Positions 1-9,337 of a stretch of 64,000 nucleotides of DNA are shown one piece after another (positions within the stretch are counted from its first letter, which is position 1; each line of letters starts with the position of its first letter). The notes beneath the pieces were generated by a model that was not told the origin of the DNA, did not search any database, and saw only the letters and a program-made list of their open reading frames with translations. Both the position numbers and the translations under genes were made by a program. The stretch is taken from positions 372,001 to 436,000 of the forward strand of contig NZ_SOCT01000002.1 of the NCBI RefSeq assembly GCF_004364435.1, read 5' to 3'. This stretch comes from Pseudomonas sp. LP_7_YM. Lineage in GTDB: Bacteria > Pseudomonadota > Gammaproteobacteria > Pseudomonadales > Pseudomonadaceae.

Positions 1-173
1 CGGCCATGAGTCATCGCAGGGGTAAAAGTCTGGGGCACCATCATAGTGCCCGGCTTGGCTTATGGGTATATCCACGTCTCGATAATGGCTCGGTGTAAAA
101 GCCTGCGACTAAGTGCGGGTACGCCCCAAGGCGAGGCCCCTGTATACTCGCGGCCAAATTCGAGGAGCGCCCC

Positions 174-428
174 ATGGTCGAAGAAATTGAACTCAACCGC
201 CTCTTCTGGCACAGCCGCCGCGGCATGCTCGAGCTGGATGTCCTGCTGGTGCCGTTTGTAAGAGAGGTCTACCCATCGCTCAACGACGTTGACCGCGCGC
301 TCTACGTTCGCCTGCTGACCTGCGAGGATCAGGACATGTTCGTCTGGTTCATGCAGCGCGGAGAATCGGAAGATCCCGGACTTCAGCGCATGGTTCGCAT
401 GATTCTGGACCGTGTCCAACCGAAATGA
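174..428 (+). CDS. sdhE: FAD assembly factor SdhE (YgfY/CptB family)
   Basis: An 84-residue protein matching the SdhE/YgfY family in length and in its N-terminal motif, where [16 protein letters not shown] contains the conserved RRGM..LD segment. SdhE is a small cytoplasmic helical protein that promotes covalent flavinylation of succinate dehydrogenase subunit SdhA and related flavoproteins. The ATG is preceded by GAGGAGCG, a good ribosome binding site. The end overlaps the next gene (ygfX) by 17 bases, so the two are probably translated together, as in other gammaproteobacteria. The family call is firm; the exact flavoprotein clients here are inferred. Confidence 0.93.
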   Translation: MVEEIELNRLFWHSRRGMLELDVLLVPFVREVYPSLNDVDRALYVRLLTCEDQDMFVWFMQRGESEDPGLQRMVRMILDRVQPK

Positions 429-876
429 TTGTTTCGAATGCCGCTGGCAGCGCTCTTCGGCTCTGCTGACGGCATACGCCGGTGCTCAGGCGCTGGCGCT
501 GATCTCGCTTGTCTTCCTTGAGATTTCTTTCTGGGCCAAATCGGTCGGCGCGTTGGCGTGTCTGCTTCACGGCCTGCATTCGTTGCCGCGATTCATTCTG
601 TTAAGTGACGAAAACGCCTACACCGGCCTGCGACGAGACAGTTGCGGCTGGCACTTGTGGAGTCGTCGTGCCGGTTGGCAGCCGGTGCAGTTGCGCCCCG
701 ACAGCATGGCCTTGCCGGGCATCGTGGTGCTCCGGTTTCGTCTCGGCGGCGGTTGGCTGAATCGGCATTGGGTCAGGGCTGTCTGCATTCCAGCGGACGC
801 CATGCCGCCTGAACTGCACCGACGTCTGCGTCTGCGGCTAAAGTTCAGCCGACGTAGGTGGGCGGCACCAGAATAG
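412..876 (+). CDS. ygfX: YgfX-like membrane protein (CptA family)
   Basis: A 154-residue protein starting at GTG inside the 3' end of sdhE. It has one hydrophobic hairpin near the N-terminus (about residues 15-60) followed by a basic, Arg/Trp-rich soluble tail with the WHLWSR and RPDSM type segments seen in YgfX proteins. The family sits with sdhE throughout gammaproteobacteria and was once described as the toxin half of a CptAB pair; its true role is unsettled. Here the coupling to sdhE is the main support. Sequence conservation in this family is low, so the call relies on position, length and topology together. Confidence 0.75.
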   Translation: MSNRNDCFECRWQRSSALLTAYAGAQALALISLVFLEISFWAKSVGALACLLHGLHSLPRFILLSDENAYTGLRRDSCGWHLWSRRAGWQPVQLRPDSMALPGIVVLRFRLGGGWLNRHWVRAVCIPADAMPPELHRRLRLRLKFSRRRWAAPE

Positions 877-1134
877 TGCCAGTCACCCATACGACGTGCT
901 GAACGAGTCGGCTCCTCTCTTGTTATACCGGTTCTATATGGCCACTAGTATGTAAGCATTGGTAACGGCACAATGGCCGGGATTTTATGGCAGCTGTAAG
1001 TCACTGCGGTGCCGATTATGCTACAGCGCAGCATCGTGCACACGGTCTGCCGGGCATTTCAAGGTCGAAAAGCAGTTCGAATTGGATCCTACAAGCCTCA
1101 CCGTATGTGTCTTACGCTCTCCAGCGAAATGTGG
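877..1134. other. Non-coding stretch where nadB would be expected
   Basis: No credible coding sequence was found on either strand between ygfX and the algU promoters. In other Pseudomonas genomes known to me this interval holds nadB (L-aspartate oxidase, about 1.6 kb) on the minus strand, divergent from algU. Nothing resembling either end of NadB is readable here, so the gene seems to have been cleanly removed. The sequence itself shows no clear repeat or mobile element end. Confidence 0.55.
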
Positions 1135-1162
1135 GAACTTTTCATAAACCTACACGTTCAAT
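1135..1162 (+). promoter_or_regulatory. Distal AlgU-type promoter of algU
   Basis: GAACTT at 1135-1140 is followed after 16-17 bases by TTCAAT, fitting the ECF sigma-22/sigma-E pattern of GAACTT with a TCnnA-type -10. It lies about 250 bp upstream of algU and points toward it. In P. aeruginosa algU is autoregulated from more than one such promoter. Confidence 0.6.
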
Positions 1163-1325
1163 AGAGGGTTGCCGATAAAGGGACAGCGTCGGCGTTTTGC
1201 AAGAGGGTTGACCTTCTTGCGCAAGCGCTTTCGACGACAAGATTATTCACGCAGCCGAACCCGGTTCGAGCTGCGTTTTTCGTGCGGGCTACTGACGCTT
1301 GCCGGAAACTTGCTTGAAGGGGGGA

Positions 1326-1353
1326 GAACTTTTGCGCAAAGCCCGAGTCTATG
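1326..1353 (+). promoter_or_regulatory. Proximal AlgU-dependent promoter of algU
   Basis: GAACTT at 1326-1331, a 16-base spacer and TCTATG at 1348-1353 form a strong sigma-22 (AlgU) promoter. The core resembles the autoregulated algU promoter of P. aeruginosa as I recall it. The predicted start site lies about 50 bases before the algU ATG. Confidence 0.8.
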
Positions 1354-1411
1354 TTTGCAAGCCTGTGAAGCAGCCTCTGCGACACTCCCTTGAGCTCTAT
1401 GAGGAGTGTTC

Positions 1412-1993
1412 ATGCTAACCCAGGAAGAGGATCAGCAACTGGTCGAACGCGTACAGCGCGGCGACAAGCGAGCCTTTGATCTGCTAGTGGTGAAATATCA
1501 GCACAAGATTCTTGGGTTGATCGTGCGATTCGTCCACGACACCCATGAAGCCCAGGATGTTGCACAAGAGGCTTTTATCAAGGCTTACCGTGCGCTGGGG
1601 AACTTCCGCGGCGACAGTGCGTTTTATACGTGGCTGTACCGCATCGCCATCAACACGGCGAAAAACTATCTGGTGTCGCGAGGTCGGCGGCCGCCGGACA
1701 GCGATGTCAGATCTGAAGACGCGGAGTTCTACGACGGCGATCACGGCCTCAAGGACATCGAGTCGCCGGAACGTGCATTGCTAAGGGATGAGATCGAAGG
1801 CACCGTCCATCGGACTATCCAGCTACTGCCAGAAGATTTGCGTACAGCTCTAACTTTGCGTGAGTTTGACGGTCTGAGTTACGAAGACATTGCCAGCGTC
1901 ATGCAGTGTCCGGTTGGTACCGTGCGCTCTCGCATTTTTCGCGCTCGGGAAGCCATCGATAAAGCCTTGCAACCTCTGTTGCAGGAAACCTGA
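1412..1993 (+). CDS. algU: ECF RNA polymerase sigma factor AlgU/RpoE (sigma-22)
   Basis: A 193-residue ECF sigma factor nearly identical to Pseudomonas AlgU from MLTQEEDQQ to the LLQE end. Region 2 holds QDVAQEAFIKAYRALGNF and region 4 the GTVRSRIFRAREA recognition helix. I chose ATG 1412 with GAGGAG at 1401-1406 as binding site; a GTG two codons upstream is in frame but lies on that site. AlgU controls alginate, osmotic and envelope-stress genes and is held at the membrane by MucA. It heads algU-mucA-mucB-mucD and two AlgU-type promoters precede it, implying autoregulation. Confidence 0.97.
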   Translation: MLTQEEDQQLVERVQRGDKRAFDLLVVKYQHKILGLIVRFVHDTHEAQDVAQEAFIKAYRALGNFRGDSAFYTWLYRIAINTAKNYLVSRGRRPPDSDVRSEDAEFYDGDHGLKDIESPERALLRDEIEGTVHRTIQLLPEDLRTALTLREFDGLSYEDIASVMQCPVGTVRSRIFRAREAIDKALQPLLQET

Positions 1994-2026
1994 GACAGCG
2001 GCGATAGCCATATGAGAGGAACCGCC

Positions 2027-2617
2027 ATGAGTCGTGAAGCCCTGCAGGAATCGCTGTCCGCGGTGATGGATAACGAAGCGGACGAATTGGAATTACGTCG
2101 GGTGCTTAGCGCAATCGACGATGCGGATACACGTGCCACATGGTCGCGTTATCAAATTGCCCGTGCGGCAATGCATAAAGAATTGCTGATGCCTCACCTG
2201 GATATTTCGGCTGCCGTATCTGCCGCAATCGCCGATGAGGTCAGTCCGCTGAAGGCCGGCCGCGGCCCATGGCGTACACTTGGTCGTTTGGCTGTGGCCG
2301 CGTCGGTTACTGTTGCCGTTCTGGCTGGCGTGCGTCTATACAACCAGGATGAAATTGCGGGCGCCCAACTGGCCCAGCAATCGGCTCAACCTGCCAACAT
2401 CGCAATGCCTCAAGCTAAAGGCCCTGCAGTTCTGGCGGGTTACACAGAAGGTGAGCAGGCACCCGGTCCTATGGCCAGTGGTGTATTGCAGAACCAGGCC
2501 GGCTGGCACGATCAGCGTCTGCCAGGCTACCTGCGTCAACATGCTCAGCAAGCTGCAATGAAAGGCACTGAAAGCGCACTGCCATATGCACGCGCTGCCA
2601 GTCTGGAAAACCGTTAA
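2027..2617 (+). CDS. mucA: Anti-sigma factor MucA
   Basis: A 196-residue single-pass inner-membrane anti-sigma factor. The N-terminal 80 residues (start SREALQESLSAVMDNEADE) bind AlgU in the cytoplasm, a membrane span lies near residues 87-107, and the periplasmic tail ends in the family hallmark ESALPYARAASLENR. The start is taken at ATG 2027, with GAGAGGA at 2014-2020 just before it; ATG 2012 is in frame but overlaps that site. No truncation of the kind that causes mucoidy is visible, so AlgU should be under normal control. MucB binds the periplasmic part. Confidence 0.96.
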   Translation: MSREALQESLSAVMDNEADELELRRVLSAIDDADTRATWSRYQIARAAMHKELLMPHLDISAAVSAAIADEVSPLKAGRGPWRTLGRLAVAASVTVAVLAGVRLYNQDEIAGAQLAQQSAQPANIAMPQAKGPAVLAGYTEGEQAPGPMASGVLQNQAGWHDQRLPGYLRQHAQQAAMKGTESALPYARAASLENR

Positions 2618-2625
2618 GGAGGATC

Positions 2626-3594
2626 ATGCGCGCCATCCCTCTATTGCCGCTTCTGCTCGGCGGATGGCTGGTCCTTCCAGTTAATGCCGCCGATGCGCAA
2701 GACCCGTTAAAGCGGCTTGCGCAAGCAGAGCAGCAGCAAAGCTTCCATGGCACTTTCGTCTACGAACGCAATGAAAGCTTCTCTACTCACCGTATCTGGC
2801 ATCGCGTCGCTGATGGTCAGGTACGGGAGCGTTTGCTTCAGCTCGATGGCTCTGCTCTGGAGGTCCTTCGCATCAATGGTGCAACCCGATGCGTAAGTGG
2901 CACCCTTGAAGCAGGCGTATCAAATGTTCCCGACTCTGCGATCCATGTCTTCGATACTGCGAAGCTTTCGGCATGGTACGACATTAAGGTGGCGGGTAGT
3001 TCGCGTGTTGCAGGTCGTCCAGCCACTGTGGTTACCCTCACGCCACGTGATCAGCACCGTTACGGCATGGAGCTGCATCTGGATAATCAAACCGGGCTGC
3101 CCTTGAAGTCTCTGCTTCTCAGTGACAAGGGGCAGTTGCTGGAACGCTTTCAGTTCACTGAGTTCGACACCGCAGAGCCACTGACCGATCAGATGCTGCA
3201 ACCCAGCGCCGACTGCAAGACGGTGGATGTTGCCAAAACCAAGGCTGAACCTCAAAAGCAGCAGGTTGCGTGGCACTCGGATTGGCTGCCGCCGGGATTC
3301 GAACTCAGCAGCTCTGCCGCGCGTAAGGATCCGGACTCCAAAGCATTGGTCACAAGCCTCATGTATGACGATGGTCTGGCCCGATTTTCGGTGTTCATCG
3401 AACCGGTCAGCGGTGCGACAATGACCGACATTCGCACCCAGCTTGGTCCGACCGTTGCGGTTTCCCGTCGCCTGACCACTCCCAAGGGTGACGCCATGGT
3501 GACCGTGGTGGGTGAAATTCCTATCGGGACGGCCGAGCGTATCGCGCTGTCCATGCGTGCCGATGCCGCTCCTGCTGTCACCAGCAAGAATTAA
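2626..3594 (+). CDS. mucB: Periplasmic negative regulator MucB (RseB family)
   Basis: A 322-residue exported protein with a signal peptide over residues 1-22 (hydrophobic core LLPLLLGGWLVLP, cleavage near NAADA). The mature part has the RseB/MucB lipoprotein-like fold, including the SFHGTFVYERN segment and a C-terminal domain from about residue 215. MucB binds periplasmic MucA and shields it from the site-1 protease until envelope damage displaces it. It starts 8 bases after mucA behind an AAGGAGG site, so the two are cotranscribed. Confidence 0.95.
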   Translation: MRAIPLLPLLLGGWLVLPVNAADAQDPLKRLAQAEQQQSFHGTFVYERNESFSTHRIWHRVADGQVRERLLQLDGSALEVLRINGATRCVSGTLEAGVSNVPDSAIHVFDTAKLSAWYDIKVAGSSRVAGRPATVVTLTPRDQHRYGMELHLDNQTGLPLKSLLLSDKGQLLERFQFTEFDTAEPLTDQMLQPSADCKTVDVAKTKAEPQKQQVAWHSDWLPPGFELSSSAARKDPDSKALVTSLMYDDGLARFSVFIEPVSGATMTDIRTQLGPTVAVSRRLTTPKGDAMVTVVGEIPIGTAERIALSMRADAAPAVTSKN

Positions 3595-3897
3595 CCTGAC
3601 AGTTGGAAGCCCACTATGAAGAAGTTTTCATATTGGCGTTGCAACCCGCCAGCCAAGCGAATGCTGGCTTTGATCGAGACGCTGAAATGTTTGGTCAGCT
3701 TTGCAGGTTGCAAACCCCCTCATTTTTTTCTATAGGTCACAGCCCTTGGCTCTGGCCTTTGTCGTTTGGCTTTCAGAAAGCTGATCGAGAGTAAAACTGG
3801 CTAAGAGCGATGCACTGAGCAAGACTGCGATGTGTAGATGCTCCTCGAACCTATCGGTTCGTACCGCTTAACCATGCTCGTTGTGAACGGGAGCCGT
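3595..3897. other. mucB-mucD spacer with inverted repeats, no mucC
   Basis: This interval holds no recognisable gene. In P. aeruginosa the same place is occupied by mucC, which is missing here, as I recall for P. syringae and P. fluorescens relatives. Two small hairpins are visible: GCCAGC with GCTGGC around 3651-3671, and CGAACC with GGTTCG around 3846-3861. The interval may carry a separate mucD promoter, but none stands out. Confidence 0.5.
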
Positions 3898-5340
3898 ATG
3901 TCGATACCACGCTTTAAAACTTATTTGTCCTGGATGGCTGCCGTGCTGATGCTCGGTCAGGTCCTCACTGCGCAAGCTGAAGCCTTGCCAGACTTTACCT
4001 CGCTGGTGGAGCAGGCATCGCCTGCTGTCGTCAACATCAGTACTCGTCAGAAACTGCCGGATCGTTCGGTGGCCAAAGGGCAAATGCCCGACCTCGAAGG
4101 TCTGCCGCCGATGCTGCGCGAGTTCCTCGAACGCAGCATGCCGCCGGGCTCCCGTGCGCCAGGATCCGGTGCCGGCAAAGGTGATCGTCAGCGTGAAGCG
4201 CAATCTCTGGGCTCAGGCTTCATCATTTCGGCCGATGGCTTCATTCTGACCAACAACCATGTGATCGACGGTGCCGACGAGATTCTGGTGCGCCTTTCTG
4301 ATCGCAGTGAAATGAAAGCCAAGTTGATCGGCACCGACCCACGCACCGATGTGGCAGTCCTGAAGATTGACGGCAAGGACTTGCCTACCGTCAAGCTGGG
4401 TAACTCCGACAAGCTCAAGGTAGGCGAGTGGGTCCTGGCCATCGGCTCGCCTTTTGGCTTCGATCATTCGGTCACCAAAGGTATCGTCAGCGCCAAAGGT
4501 CGCAGCCTGCCGAACGACACGTACGTGCCCTTCATTCAGACTGACGTGGCCATCAATCCCGGTAACTCCGGTGGTCCGCTGTTTAACATGGCCGGTGAGG
4601 TGGTGGGCATCAACTCACAGATTTTCACCCGCTCCGGTGGCTTCATGGGCTTGTCGTTCGCTATCCCGATCGACGTGGCGATGGACGTCGCCAATCAGCT
4701 CAAGGCCAGCGGTAAGGTCAACCGTGGCTGGTTGGGTGTCGTGATTCAGGAAGTGAACAAGGATCTAGCCGAGTCTTTTGGCCTGGACAAACCAGCCGGT
4801 GCCCTGGTGGCGCAGGTTCTGGATGACGGCCCGGCGGCCAAGGGCGGTTTACAGGTCGGAGACGTGATCCTCAGCGCCAACGGCACGCCAATCGTCATGT
4901 CCGCTGATCTGCCGCATTTGATCGGTAACCTCAAGGACGGTAGCAAGGCCGAACTGGAAGTGATTCGCGACGGCAAGCGTCAGAAGTTGACCGTCACAGT
5001 CGGCGCGCTGCCTGCTGAGGGTGAAGAGATGGGTGCAGCAGACACCGGGGTCGAGCGCAGCAGCAATCGTCTCGGCGTTTCGGTCACCGATCTGACTGCC
5101 GAACAGATTAAGTCGCTGGACCTCAAGGGTGGCGTGATCATCAAGGACGTCCAGGAAGGTCCCGCTTCGCTGGTCGGCCTGCAAACCGGTGACGTCATCA
5201 CTCACCTGAACAATCAACCGATCACTTCGGCCAAACAGTTCACTGAAGTGGCCAAGGGCCTGCCGAAGAATCGTTCGGTATCGATGCGGGTTCTGCGTCA
5301 GGGACGTGCCACGTTCATCACCTTCAAACTGGCAGAGTAA
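3898..5340 (+). CDS. mucD: Periplasmic serine protease MucD (DegP/HtrA-like)
   Basis: A 480-residue DegP-like protease. A signal peptide covers residues 1-27, the trypsin-like domain carries the catalytic triad His121 (TNNHV), Asp151 (RTDVAVL) and Ser224 (GNSGGP), and two PDZ domains follow at roughly 270-370 and 385-475. The start is set at ATG 3898, preceded by GGGAG, because residues encoded upstream lack a plausible leader and homologues begin MSIPR. MucD degrades misfolded periplasmic proteins and dampens AlgU activation. It closes the algU operon and is followed by a strong terminator. Confidence 0.95.
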   Translation: MSIPRFKTYLSWMAAVLMLGQVLTAQAEALPDFTSLVEQASPAVVNISTRQKLPDRSVAKGQMPDLEGLPPMLREFLERSMPPGSRAPGSGAGKGDRQREAQSLGSGFIISADGFILTNNHVIDGADEILVRLSDRSEMKAKLIGTDPRTDVAVLKIDGKDLPTVKLGNSDKLKVGEWVLAIGSPFGFDHSVTKGIVSAKGRSLPNDTYVPFIQTDVAINPGNSGGPLFNMAGEVVGINSQIFTRSGGFMGLSFAIPIDVAMDVANQLKASGKVNRGWLGVVIQEVNKDLAESFGLDKPAGALVAQVLDDGPAAKGGLQVGDVILSANGTPIVMSADLPHLIGNLKDGSKAELEVIRDGKRQKLTVTVGALPAEGEEMGAADTGVERSSNRLGVSVTDLTAEQIKSLDLKGGVIIKDVQEGPASLVGLQTGDVITHLNNQPITSAKQFTEVAKGLPKNRSVSMRVLRQGRATFITFKLAE

Positions 5341-5353
5341 TCAGCCATAAAGG

Positions 5354-5383
5354 AAAAAGGAGCGGCCAGACTGCTCCTTTTTT
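5354..5383 (+). terminator. Rho-independent terminator after mucD
   Basis: AAAAAGGAGC (5354-5363) pairs with GCTCCTTTTT (5373-5382) over a 9-base loop and runs into a T tract. It ends the algU operon and separates it from lepA. Confidence 0.9.
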
Positions 5384-5509
5384 GTATCCGGTTGACTGTC
5401 GGTTATCTGTCCTTGCGTGCGAGCGTGACGCCCCAGCCTTCCTTCAGGTACAATTCCCGGCTATTTTTCGGCGGGCAATCGGCCTGCAACCTTTTTCGAG
5501 TGTTGATCC

Positions 5510-7306
5510 GTGAGTGATTTGAGTCATATCCGCAATTTCTCCATCATCGCCCACATTGACCATGGCAAGTCGACGCTGGCTGACCGTTTCATTCAAATGT
5601 GCGGTGGTCTGACCGAGCGTGAAATGGAAGCTCAGGTGCTTGATTCCATGGACCTGGAGCGTGAGCGCGGGATCACGATCAAGGCCCACAGCGTTACCCT
5701 TTATTACAAGGCTCAGGACGGCATCACCTACCAGCTGAACTTCATCGACACCCCGGGGCACGTGGACTTCACCTACGAGGTCAGCCGCTCGCTGGCGGCG
5801 TGTGAAGGTGCGTTGCTGGTGGTCGATGCCGGTCAGGGTGTGGAAGCGCAGTCCGTAGCCAACTGCTACACCGCCATCGAACAGGGCCTGGAAGTCATGC
5901 CGGTCCTGAACAAAATGGACTTGCCGCAGGCCGACCCGGAGCGCGTCAAGGAAGAGATCGAAAAGATCATCGGTATCGATGCCACCGACGCCGTGGCCTG
6001 CAGCGCCAAGAGCGGCATGGGTGTCGATGAGGTGCTGGAGCGTCTGGTCAAGACCATTCCGGCGCCGACGGGCAATATCGAAGACCCGCTGCAAGCGCTG
6101 ATCATCGACTCCTGGTTCGACAACTACCTGGGCGTTGTCTCCCTGGTTCGCGTGCGCCACGGTCGCGTGAAGAAGGGCGACAAGATTCTGGTCAAGTCCA
6201 CCGGCAAGATCCATCTGGTGGACAGTGTTGGCGTGTTCAACCCCAAGCACAGTGCGACAGCTGACCTGAAAGCGGGCGAAGTGGGTTTTATCATCGCTGG
6301 AATCAAGGATATTCACGGCGCCCCGGTGGGTGACACCTTGACCCTGAGTTCGACGCCGGATGTGGCAGTGCTGCCCGGCTTCAAGCGCATTCAGCCGCAG
6401 GTCTACGCCGGTCTGTTCCCGGTCAGCTCCGACGACTTCGAAGATTTCCGCGAAGCATTACAGAAGCTCACCCTCAACGACTCGTCGTTGCAGTACACCC
6501 CGGAAAGCTCCGACGCACTGGGCTTCGGCTTCCGTTGCGGCTTCCTCGGCATGCTACACATGGAGATCATCCAGGAGCGCCTCGAGCGCGAATACGACCT
6601 GGACCTGATTACCACTGCGCCAACGGTAATCTTCGAGCTGCTGCTCAAGACCGGTGAAACCATTTATGTCGACAACCCGTCGAAGCTGCCAGACCTCTCG
6701 GCCATCGAGGACATGCGCGAGCCGATCGTACGGGCGAACATTCTTGTGCCTCAGGAGCACCTTGGCAACGTCATTACGCTGTGCATCGAGAAGCGCGGTG
6801 TCCAGCATGACATGCTGTTCCTCGGTACTCAGGTCCAGGTGACCTACGACTTGCCGATGAACGAAGTGGTTCTGGACTTCTTCGATCGTCTGAAGTCAAC
6901 CAGCCGCGGTTACGCGTCGCTGGACTATCACTTCGATCGCTACCAGTCGGCGAATCTGGTGAAGCTGGATGTTCTGATCAACGGTGACAAGGTCGACGCC
7001 CTGGCGTTGATCGTGCACCGCGACAACGCGGCCTATAAAGGCCGGGCGTTGACGGAAAAGATGAAAGAACTGATTCCTCGTCAGATGTTCGACGTAGCGA
7101 TCCAGGCTGCCATTGGTGGCCAGATTATTGCCCGTGCATCCGTCAAGGCGCTCAGAAAGAACGTACTGGCCAAATGTTACGGTGGTGACGTTAGCCGTAA
7201 ACGCAAACTGCTTGAAAAGCAGAAGGCCGGTAAGAAACGCATGAAGCAGGTCGGCAACGTGGAAATTCCACAGGAAGCCTTCCTCGCAGTGCTCAGGTTG
7301 GAATAG
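5510..7306 (+). CDS. lepA: Elongation factor 4 (LepA)
   Basis: A 598-residue translational GTPase of standard LepA length. G1 is [10 protein letters not shown]3 DTPGHVDF and G4 NKMD, all intact, and the C-terminal LepA-specific domain includes the [19 protein letters not shown] segment. LepA binds ribosomes and back-translocates them, easing stalled elongation and 30S biogenesis. The start is GTG 5510 (protein begins [11 protein letters not shown]). It sits immediately upstream of lepB with a 9-base gap, the usual lepA-lepB operon. Confidence 0.97.
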   Translation: MSDLSHIRNFSIIAHIDHGKSTLADRFIQMCGGLTEREMEAQVLDSMDLERERGITIKAHSVTLYYKAQDGITYQLNFIDTPGHVDFTYEVSRSLAACEGALLVVDAGQGVEAQSVANCYTAIEQGLEVMPVLNKMDLPQADPERVKEEIEKIIGIDATDAVACSAKSGMGVDEVLERLVKTIPAPTGNIEDPLQALIIDSWFDNYLGVVSLVRVRHGRVKKGDKILVKSTGKIHLVDSVGVFNPKHSATADLKAGEVGFIIAGIKDIHGAPVGDTLTLSSTPDVAVLPGFKRIQPQVYAGLFPVSSDDFEDFREALQKLTLNDSSLQYTPESSDALGFGFRCGFLGMLHMEIIQERLEREYDLDLITTAPTVIFELLLKTGETIYVDNPSKLPDLSAIEDMREPIVRANILVPQEHLGNVITLCIEKRGVQHDMLFLGTQVQVTYDLPMNEVVLDFFDRLKSTSRGYASLDYHFDRYQSANLVKLDVLINGDKVDALALIVHRDNAAYKGRALTEKMKELIPRQMFDVAIQAAIGGQIIARASVKALRKNVLAKCYGGDVSRKRKLLEKQKAGKKRMKQVGNVEIPQEAFLAVLRLE

Positions 7307-7315
7307 TCAGGCCCT

Positions 7316-8170
7316 ATGTCACTAAATTTCCCGCTGTTGTTGGTCATTGCCGTATTCGTATGCGGTCTGCTGGCCTTGTTCGATCTGCTCGTACTGGCGC
7401 CTCGGCGGCGGACTGCGATAGCGAATTATCAGGGTAGCGTGAGCCAGCCGGATGTTGCTGTCGTTGAGCAACTGAACAAGGAGCCGTTACTCGTTGAGTA
7501 CGGCAAGTCGTTCTTCCCGGTGCTGTTCATCGTGCTGGTGCTGCGCTCGTTTCTGGTCGAGCCCTTCCAGATCCCGTCGGGCTCCATGAAGCCGACGTTG
7601 GATGTGGGCGATTTCATTCTGGTGAACAAGTTTTCCTACGGGATTCGCCTGCCGGTGGTCGATTACAAGATCATCCCGGTCAGTGATCCGCAGCGGGGCG
7701 ACGTGATGGTTTTCCGCTACCCAAGCGATCCAAGCGTCAACTACATCAAGCGTGTTGTGGGCCTGCCGGGTGACGTCATTCGTTACACCAATGAAAAACA
7801 GCTGTTCATCAATGGGCAGCTGGTTGCCAGGCAACTGATTGGTTCGGAGCCGGGCACGCTGGGCAGCGCCGAGCTGTACAACGAGAAACTGGGTGAAGTC
7901 GAACACCAGATTCGTCAGGAAATGAGCCGCTATCGCGCGCCGCCTGATCACGAGTGGACAGTGCCGTCTGGTCACTACTTCATGATGGGCGACAACCGCG
8001 ACAACTCCAACGACAGCCGCTATTGGGACGACCCCAATATTCCCAAGGACGAGCTGGGCATGGTCCCCGACAGGAATATCGTCGGCAAAGCCTTCGCCGT
8101 CTGGATGAGCTGGCCCGAGCCCAAGCTGAGTCACCTGCCCAACTTCTCGCGAGTCGGACTGATCAAGTAA
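7316..8170 (+). CDS. lepB: Signal peptidase I
   Basis: A 284-residue inner-membrane protease with two N-terminal membrane spans (about residues 4-24 and 60-80) and a periplasmic catalytic domain. The Ser/Lys dyad is visible as Ser90 in PSGSMKPTL and Lys145 in YIKRVVGLPGD; later boxes include GHYFMMGDNRDNSNDSR. It cleaves signal peptides of exported proteins such as MucB and MucD. It follows lepA directly and ends before a strong hairpin. Confidence 0.97.
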   Translation: MSLNFPLLLVIAVFVCGLLALFDLLVLAPRRRTAIANYQGSVSQPDVAVVEQLNKEPLLVEYGKSFFPVLFIVLVLRSFLVEPFQIPSGSMKPTLDVGDFILVNKFSYGIRLPVVDYKIIPVSDPQRGDVMVFRYPSDPSVNYIKRVVGLPGDVIRYTNEKQLFINGQLVARQLIGSEPGTLGSAELYNEKLGEVEHQIRQEMSRYRAPPDHEWTVPSGHYFMMGDNRDNSNDSRYWDDPNIPKDELGMVPDRNIVGKAFAVWMSWPEPKLSHLPNFSRVGLIK

Positions 8171-8175
8171 TGCTG

Positions 8176-8202
8176 ATACGGCGCTGTCTGACAGCGCCGT
8201 AT
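8176..8202 (+). terminator. Strong hairpin between lepB and the DUF4845 gene
   Basis: A perfect 12-bp stem pairs ATACGGCGCTGT (8176-8187) with ACAGCGCCGTAT (8191-8202) over a 3-base loop. No T tract follows, so it may be a processing or mRNA-stabilising hairpin, or a weak terminator, between lepB and the rnc gene group. Confidence 0.6.
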
Positions 8203-8273
8203 GTCATTTCGGCGGACTAGGCTGCGTGGTTCATCTTGCAGACAGCAGGGACAGACTACTCTTGGGGGCACAC

Positions 8274-8651
8274 ATGACTTCTGCCGGTTCGCAAAAAGGC
8301 TTGTCGTTCACTGGATGGCTGGTGACGCTGGCCGTCGTTGCATTTATCGCGAGCACCGCCGCCAAAGTGGTGCCGCATTACCTCGACTATATGTCACTGA
8401 AGAAGATCATCGAGGCCGCCGGTACGGACCGGACGGCGGATATCAGCAACAGTAGCGAGTTTCATGACTATGTGGCCAAGGGCATGCAGGTCAATAACAT
8501 TCGGGATGTAGATTTGAACAAGGCGTTAAGTGTGACGACGGAGAACAACAGGTTCTTCGCCCATTTGAAATACGAACAACGTGAGCCACTGATCCAGAAC
8601 ATTGATCTGGTGGTCAAGTTTGACCGCGAATTCAGCGTGAGTAAGCCGTGA
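8274..8651 (+). CDS. DUF4845 membrane protein upstream of rnc
   Basis: A 125-residue protein with one N-terminal membrane span ([19 protein letters not shown], residues 11-29) and a small extracytoplasmic domain with the [13 protein letters not shown] segment. It matches the DUF4845 protein (PA0769 type) found between lepB and rnc in Pseudomonas. Its function is unknown. The start is ATG 8274, preceded by GGGGGCA. Its stop overlaps the rnc GTG start (GTGA), so the two are translationally coupled; a link to signal peptidase or RNase III function is only suggested by position. Confidence 0.85.
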   Translation: MTSAGSQKGLSFTGWLVTLAVVAFIASTAAKVVPHYLDYMSLKKIIEAAGTDRTADISNSSEFHDYVAKGMQVNNIRDVDLNKALSVTTENNRFFAHLKYEQREPLIQNIDLVVKFDREFSVSKP

Positions 8652-9337
8652 GTGTGTCATTGAGTCGCCTGGAGCGTCAGCTCGGCTATACCTTCAAGGA
8701 TCAGGACCTGATGGTTCTGGCCCTGACCCACCGCAGTTTCGCCGGACGCAACAACGAGCGTCTGGAATTTCTCGGTGATGCCATCCTCAATTTCGTGGCT
8801 GGTGAGGCGCTGTTCGAGCGCTTCCCCCAAGCCCGTGAAGGCCAGTTATCGCGCCTGCGGGCACGCTTGGTAAAGGGTGAAACCCTGGCCCTGCTGGCCC
8901 GTGGTTTCGATCTGGGCGAGTACCTGCGATTGGGGTCCGGTGAACTGAAGAGCGGCGGTTTTCGCCGCGAGTCGATTCTGGCCGATGCGCTCGAAGCGCT
9001 GATCGGTGCGATCTATCTGGATGCCGGGATGGATACCGCTCGTGATCGCGTGTTGGCCTGGCTGGCCACCGAGTTCGAAAGCCTGACGCTGGTTGATACC
9101 AACAAGGATCCGAAAACCCGACTGCAGGAGTTTCTTCAGTCGCGCGCCTGTGACTTGCCGCGTTACGAAGTGGTGGACATCCAGGGCGAACCGCATTGCC
9201 GAACGTTTTTCGTCGAATGCGAGATCACCTTATTGAATGAAAAAAGCCGGGGACAAGGTGTCAGCCGTCGCATTGCCGAACAGGTAGCCGCGGCCGCAGC
9301 CCTTATCGCCCTGGGCGTGGAGAATGGTAATGACTGA
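8648..9337 (+). CDS. rnc: Ribonuclease III
   Basis: A 229-residue RNase III. The catalytic signature [12 protein letters not shown] lies near residues 36-47, a second acidic patch is in [17 protein letters not shown], and a double-stranded RNA-binding domain starts around residue 156 ([11 protein letters not shown]). It processes rRNA precursors and cleaves structured mRNAs. It starts at GTG within the stop of the DUF4845 gene and overlaps era by 8 bases, giving the conserved rnc-era-recO order. Confidence 0.97.
   Translation: MSVSLSRLERQLGYTFKDQDLMVLALTHRSFAGRNNERLEFLGDAILNFVAGEALFERFPQAREGQLSRLRARLVKGETLALLARGFDLGEYLRLGSGELKSGGFRRESILADALEALIGAIYLDAGMDTARDRVLAWLATEFESLTLVDTNKDPKTRLQEFLQSRACDLPRYEVVDIQGEPHCRTFFVECEITLLNEKSRGQGVSRRIAEQVAAAAALIALGVENGND

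Noticed and set aside
1..7. Possible start of ygfZ on the minus strand (ATG GCC at 7-1)
   Set aside because: Synteny would fit, but only two codons are visible and no good ribosome site precedes them.
1158..1393. Short overlapping frames on both strands upstream of algU
   Set aside because: They cover the algU promoter region, have no family similarity and no ribosome sites.
3603..3794. 63-codon frame in the place of mucC
   Set aside because: No RseC/MucC features (no membrane spans, no cysteine motif) and no ribosome site.
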